A stretch of 7,302 nucleotides of DNA from an uncultured Verrucomicrobiota bacterium (GTDB lineage: Bacteria > Verrucomicrobiota > Verrucomicrobiia > Opitutales > Opitutaceae): the NCBI GenBank assembly GCA_903919625.1, contig CAIXIZ010000372.1:1-7302 (forward strand), written 5' to 3'. This document shows, in pieces, positions 6,130 to 7,302 of this stretch. The translations under genes and the position numbers were made by a program. The notes below the pieces were generated by a model. It was not told the origin of the DNA and searched no databases. It saw only the letters and a list, made by a program, of their open reading frames with translations. Numbering within the stretch: the first letter of the stretch is position 1; the number at the start of each line of letters is the position of its first letter.

Positions 6130-6217
6130 TTAACCATAGATGGCACGGATGGACCCGGATAAAACCGGAGTGATCCAGCCATGATTGAGATCGGTATCCG
6201 TGAAATTCGTGGTAAAA
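6130..6217. repeat. Dispersed intergenic repeat-like element with imperfect inverted ends
   Basis: The left end (TTAACCATAGATGGCACGGAT) and the complement of the right end (TTTTACCACGAATTTCACGG and on) share an ACCA-GA-CACGGAT pattern, so the element is an imperfect inverted repeat of about 88 bases. From memory it resembles ACCACGGATGGACACGGAT-type elements scattered between genes in Verrucomicrobia and other environmental bacteria, whose translations are often mis-annotated as small hypothetical proteins. No second copy lies in this window, so the multicopy nature is inference. Confidence 0.5.
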
Positions 6218-6273
6218 GCTCTGCATGGTTTGGCTGATGTCAGCCTCAGGGTTGATTCGTGCGATTTGGGCGG

Positions 6274-6292
6274 TTGACAACTTTGCTATGCT
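6274..6292 (+). promoter_or_regulatory. Candidate promoter elements for the ABC transporter operon
   Basis: TATGCT (6287-6292) is an acceptable -10, with TTTGGG (6265-6270) as a poor -35 at 16-base spacing. A good -35 match, TTGACA (6274-6279), lies only 7 bases before it and has no well-spaced -10. The region is 50-70 bases before the ATPase start, the right place for a promoter, but the exact elements are uncertain. No other feature is supported in 6218-6342. Confidence 0.3.
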
Positions 6293-6342
6293 TCGTGCCG
6301 CATACGCTCGCCTTCCGCCACCCGTCCAGCATTCTCCCCGCC

Positions 6343-7044
6343 ATGAGCCCATCCTCCCCTGCCCCGCTGCTGAGCGTGCGCGGCCTGAAAAAGTCCTTCG
6401 ACTCACCCGAAGGTGGGCGGGTGCAGGTCGTGGACGTGGCGGAGTTTGACCTCGCAGCCGGCGCCCAAGTCGCGTTGCGCGGGGAGAGCGGCAGCGGTAA
6501 AACTACGTTTCTCCATCTCATTGCCGGACTGCTTTCGGCCGACGCGGGCGAACTTTTGCTCGATGGCCGCAACCTGGCACGCCTGGGCGAGGCCCAGCGC
6601 GACCGACTGCGCGCCGAGACTCTCGGCTATATTTTTCAGACGTTTAACCTGCTGCAGGGCCATACCGTCCTGGAAAACGTGCTGCTCGGCATGGCGTTTG
6701 GCCGCGGGGTCGACCGGGCGCATGCCACGGCCCTGCTCGGGCGCGTCGGACTCGGGGGCAAACTCTCCCACCGGCCGCGCCAGCTTTCCACCGGCCAGCA
6801 GCAGCGCGTCGCGGTCGCCCGCGCCTTGGCCAACCGCCCCAAGCTCGTCCTCGCCGATGAGCCGACCGGCAACTTAGATACCCATCACGGCCGCGCGGCG
6901 CTCGCGCTCATCCGCGAGGTCTGCCGCGAAAACGGGGCCGCGCTGCTCCTCGTGAGCCACGACGAACAGGTGCTGGCTTCATTTGAAACCATGCACGATT
7001 TCGCCGCCATCAACCGCACGGCGGCGCAGGGGGCCGCGCCATGA
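6343..7044 (+). CDS. ABC transporter ATP-binding protein (MacB/LolD-type)
   Basis: A 233-residue ATPase that energises a membrane permease from the cytoplasmic side. All nucleotide-binding motifs are intact: Walker A GESGSGKTT (47-55), Q-loop Gln99 in IFQTFNLLQ, signature LSTGQQQRVAVARAL (148-162), Walker B LVLADEPTGNLD (168-179) and H-loop His206 in LLLVSHD. The ADEPTGNLD and Q-loop wording fit the MacB/LolD/FtsE branch, which works with FtsX/MacB-type permeases on lipoproteins, peptides or other envelope substrates. The ATG at 6343 starts just before the conserved LLSVRGLKKSF strand; an in-frame ATG at 6259 would add 28 residues unlike the family and start upstream of the candidate promoter. 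The stop overlaps the permease start (ATGA). Substrate unknown. It is divergent from the blaI-like operon, with no shared operator evident. Confidence 0.94.
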   Translation: MSPSSPAPLLSVRGLKKSFDSPEGGRVQVVDVAEFDLAAGAQVALRGESGSGKTTFLHLIAGLLSADAGELLLDGRNLARLGEAQRDRLRAETLGYIFQTFNLLQGHTVLENVLLGMAFGRGVDRAHATALLGRVGLGGKLSHRPRQLSTGQQQRVAVARALANRPKLVLADEPTGNLDTHHGRAALALIREVCRENGAALLLVSHDEQVLASFETMHDFAAINRTAAQGAAP

Positions 7045-7302
7045 CCCTGCTCCGGCTCATCTACCGCTCGCTCCGGCAGCACGCGCTCTCCACGCTCGTG
7101 ACCGCCGGCAGCATCGCGCTCGCGACCGGCCTGCTGCTCACCGTCTGGGTCGTCAAGACCCAGTCCCAGGTCCTCTTCGCCCAGACCAACTCCGGCTTCG
7201 ACGCCGTGCTCGGGGCGCGCGGCTCGCAGCTCCAATTGGTGCTCAACGCCATTTTTCACCTCGAGGCTTCGCCCGGCAACGTCGCCGCCGAGGACGCCCA
7301 GC
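7041..7302 (+). CDS. ABC transporter permease (FtsX/MacB-like family), 3' end outside the window
   Basis: 87 residues are visible from an ATG that overlaps the ATPase stop. After a short cytoplasmic start (MTLLRLIYRSLRQHALSTLV) comes a first membrane helix at about 17-38. The following outside segment contains GFDAVLGARGSQLQLVLNAI (52-71) and HLEASPGN (73-80). That VLGARGS-LQLVLN block is the hallmark of one COG0577-type permease group (putative ABC transport system permeases with a large periplasmic domain after the first helix). These proteins are usually about 380-450 residues, with three further helices at the C-terminus. It is the obvious membrane partner of the upstream ATPase; exporter or lipoprotein-release roles are both possible. 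Confidence 0.9.
   Translation, partial: MTLLRLIYRSLRQHALSTLVTAGSIALATGLLLTVWVVKTQSQVLFAQTNSGFDAVLGARGSQLQLVLNAIFHLEASPGNVAAEDAQ

Noticed and set aside
6068..6406. Minus-strand ORF of 112 codons over the intergenic repeat
   Set aside because: It overlaps operator 2, the repeat and the 5' end of the ABC gene; its FHGYRS and IRVHPCHLWL wording is the typical translation of a dispersed repeat.
1..7302. CRISPR arrays, tRNA/rRNA genes, transposase genes
   Set aside because: No direct-repeat array, RNA gene signature or transposase motif was seen on either strand.

Overview
The window is GC-rich, compactly arranged bacterial DNA. It uses ATGA and TGATG start/stop overlaps, few visible Shine-Dalgarno sequences, and a BlaI/M56 regulator pair, and it carries an intergenic repeat of a kind I associate with Verrucomicrobia. 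Together these suggest a verrucomicrobial genome, perhaps Opitutaceae; that placement is inference, and no marker gene is present to prove it.

Layout. (1) Positions 1-2550, minus strand, hold a tight three-gene operon transcribed right to left: a class I SAM methyltransferase, an FAD-dependent oxidoreductase of the geranylgeranyl-reductase/monooxygenase type (4-base ATGA overlap), and a type III polyketide synthase that runs off the left edge. The plausible job is to make an alkylresorcinol- or alkylpyrone-type polyketide and then methylate and oxidise it. (2) Positions 2551-3411 hold a broken region: a signal-peptide-bearing but truncated secretin-like gene, followed at about position 2800 by what looks like the tail end of an unrelated membrane protein in another frame. 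No stop codon interrupts the frame from the secretin-like start down to the methyltransferase stop, giving a 504-codon ORF that is probably fortuitous. (3) Positions 3412-3795 are a lower-GC intergenic stretch with several nested inverted repeats and no gene. (4) Positions 3796-6022, minus strand, hold a BlaI-type repressor and an M56 (BlaR1/MecR1-like) membrane metalloprotease. Where BlaR1 has a penicillin-binding sensor, this protein carries a secretin-like domain, paralogous to the truncated gene downstream. Two matching inverted repeats (TGCTAR-N4-YTAGCA), one overlapping the repressor start codon, are likely autoregulatory operators. (5) Positions 6130-6217 hold a dispersed-repeat-like element. 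(6) Positions 6343-7302, plus strand, hold an ABC transporter operon: a MacB/LolD-type ATPase overlapping by 4 bases with the start of its permease, which runs off the right edge.

The most unusual item is the BlaI/M56-secretin pair. It looks like a transmembrane signalling module in which a secretin-fold domain has taken the place of the beta-lactam sensor. Next to it lies a degraded secretin paralogue and a polyketide operon that may be read by transcription continuing from it.
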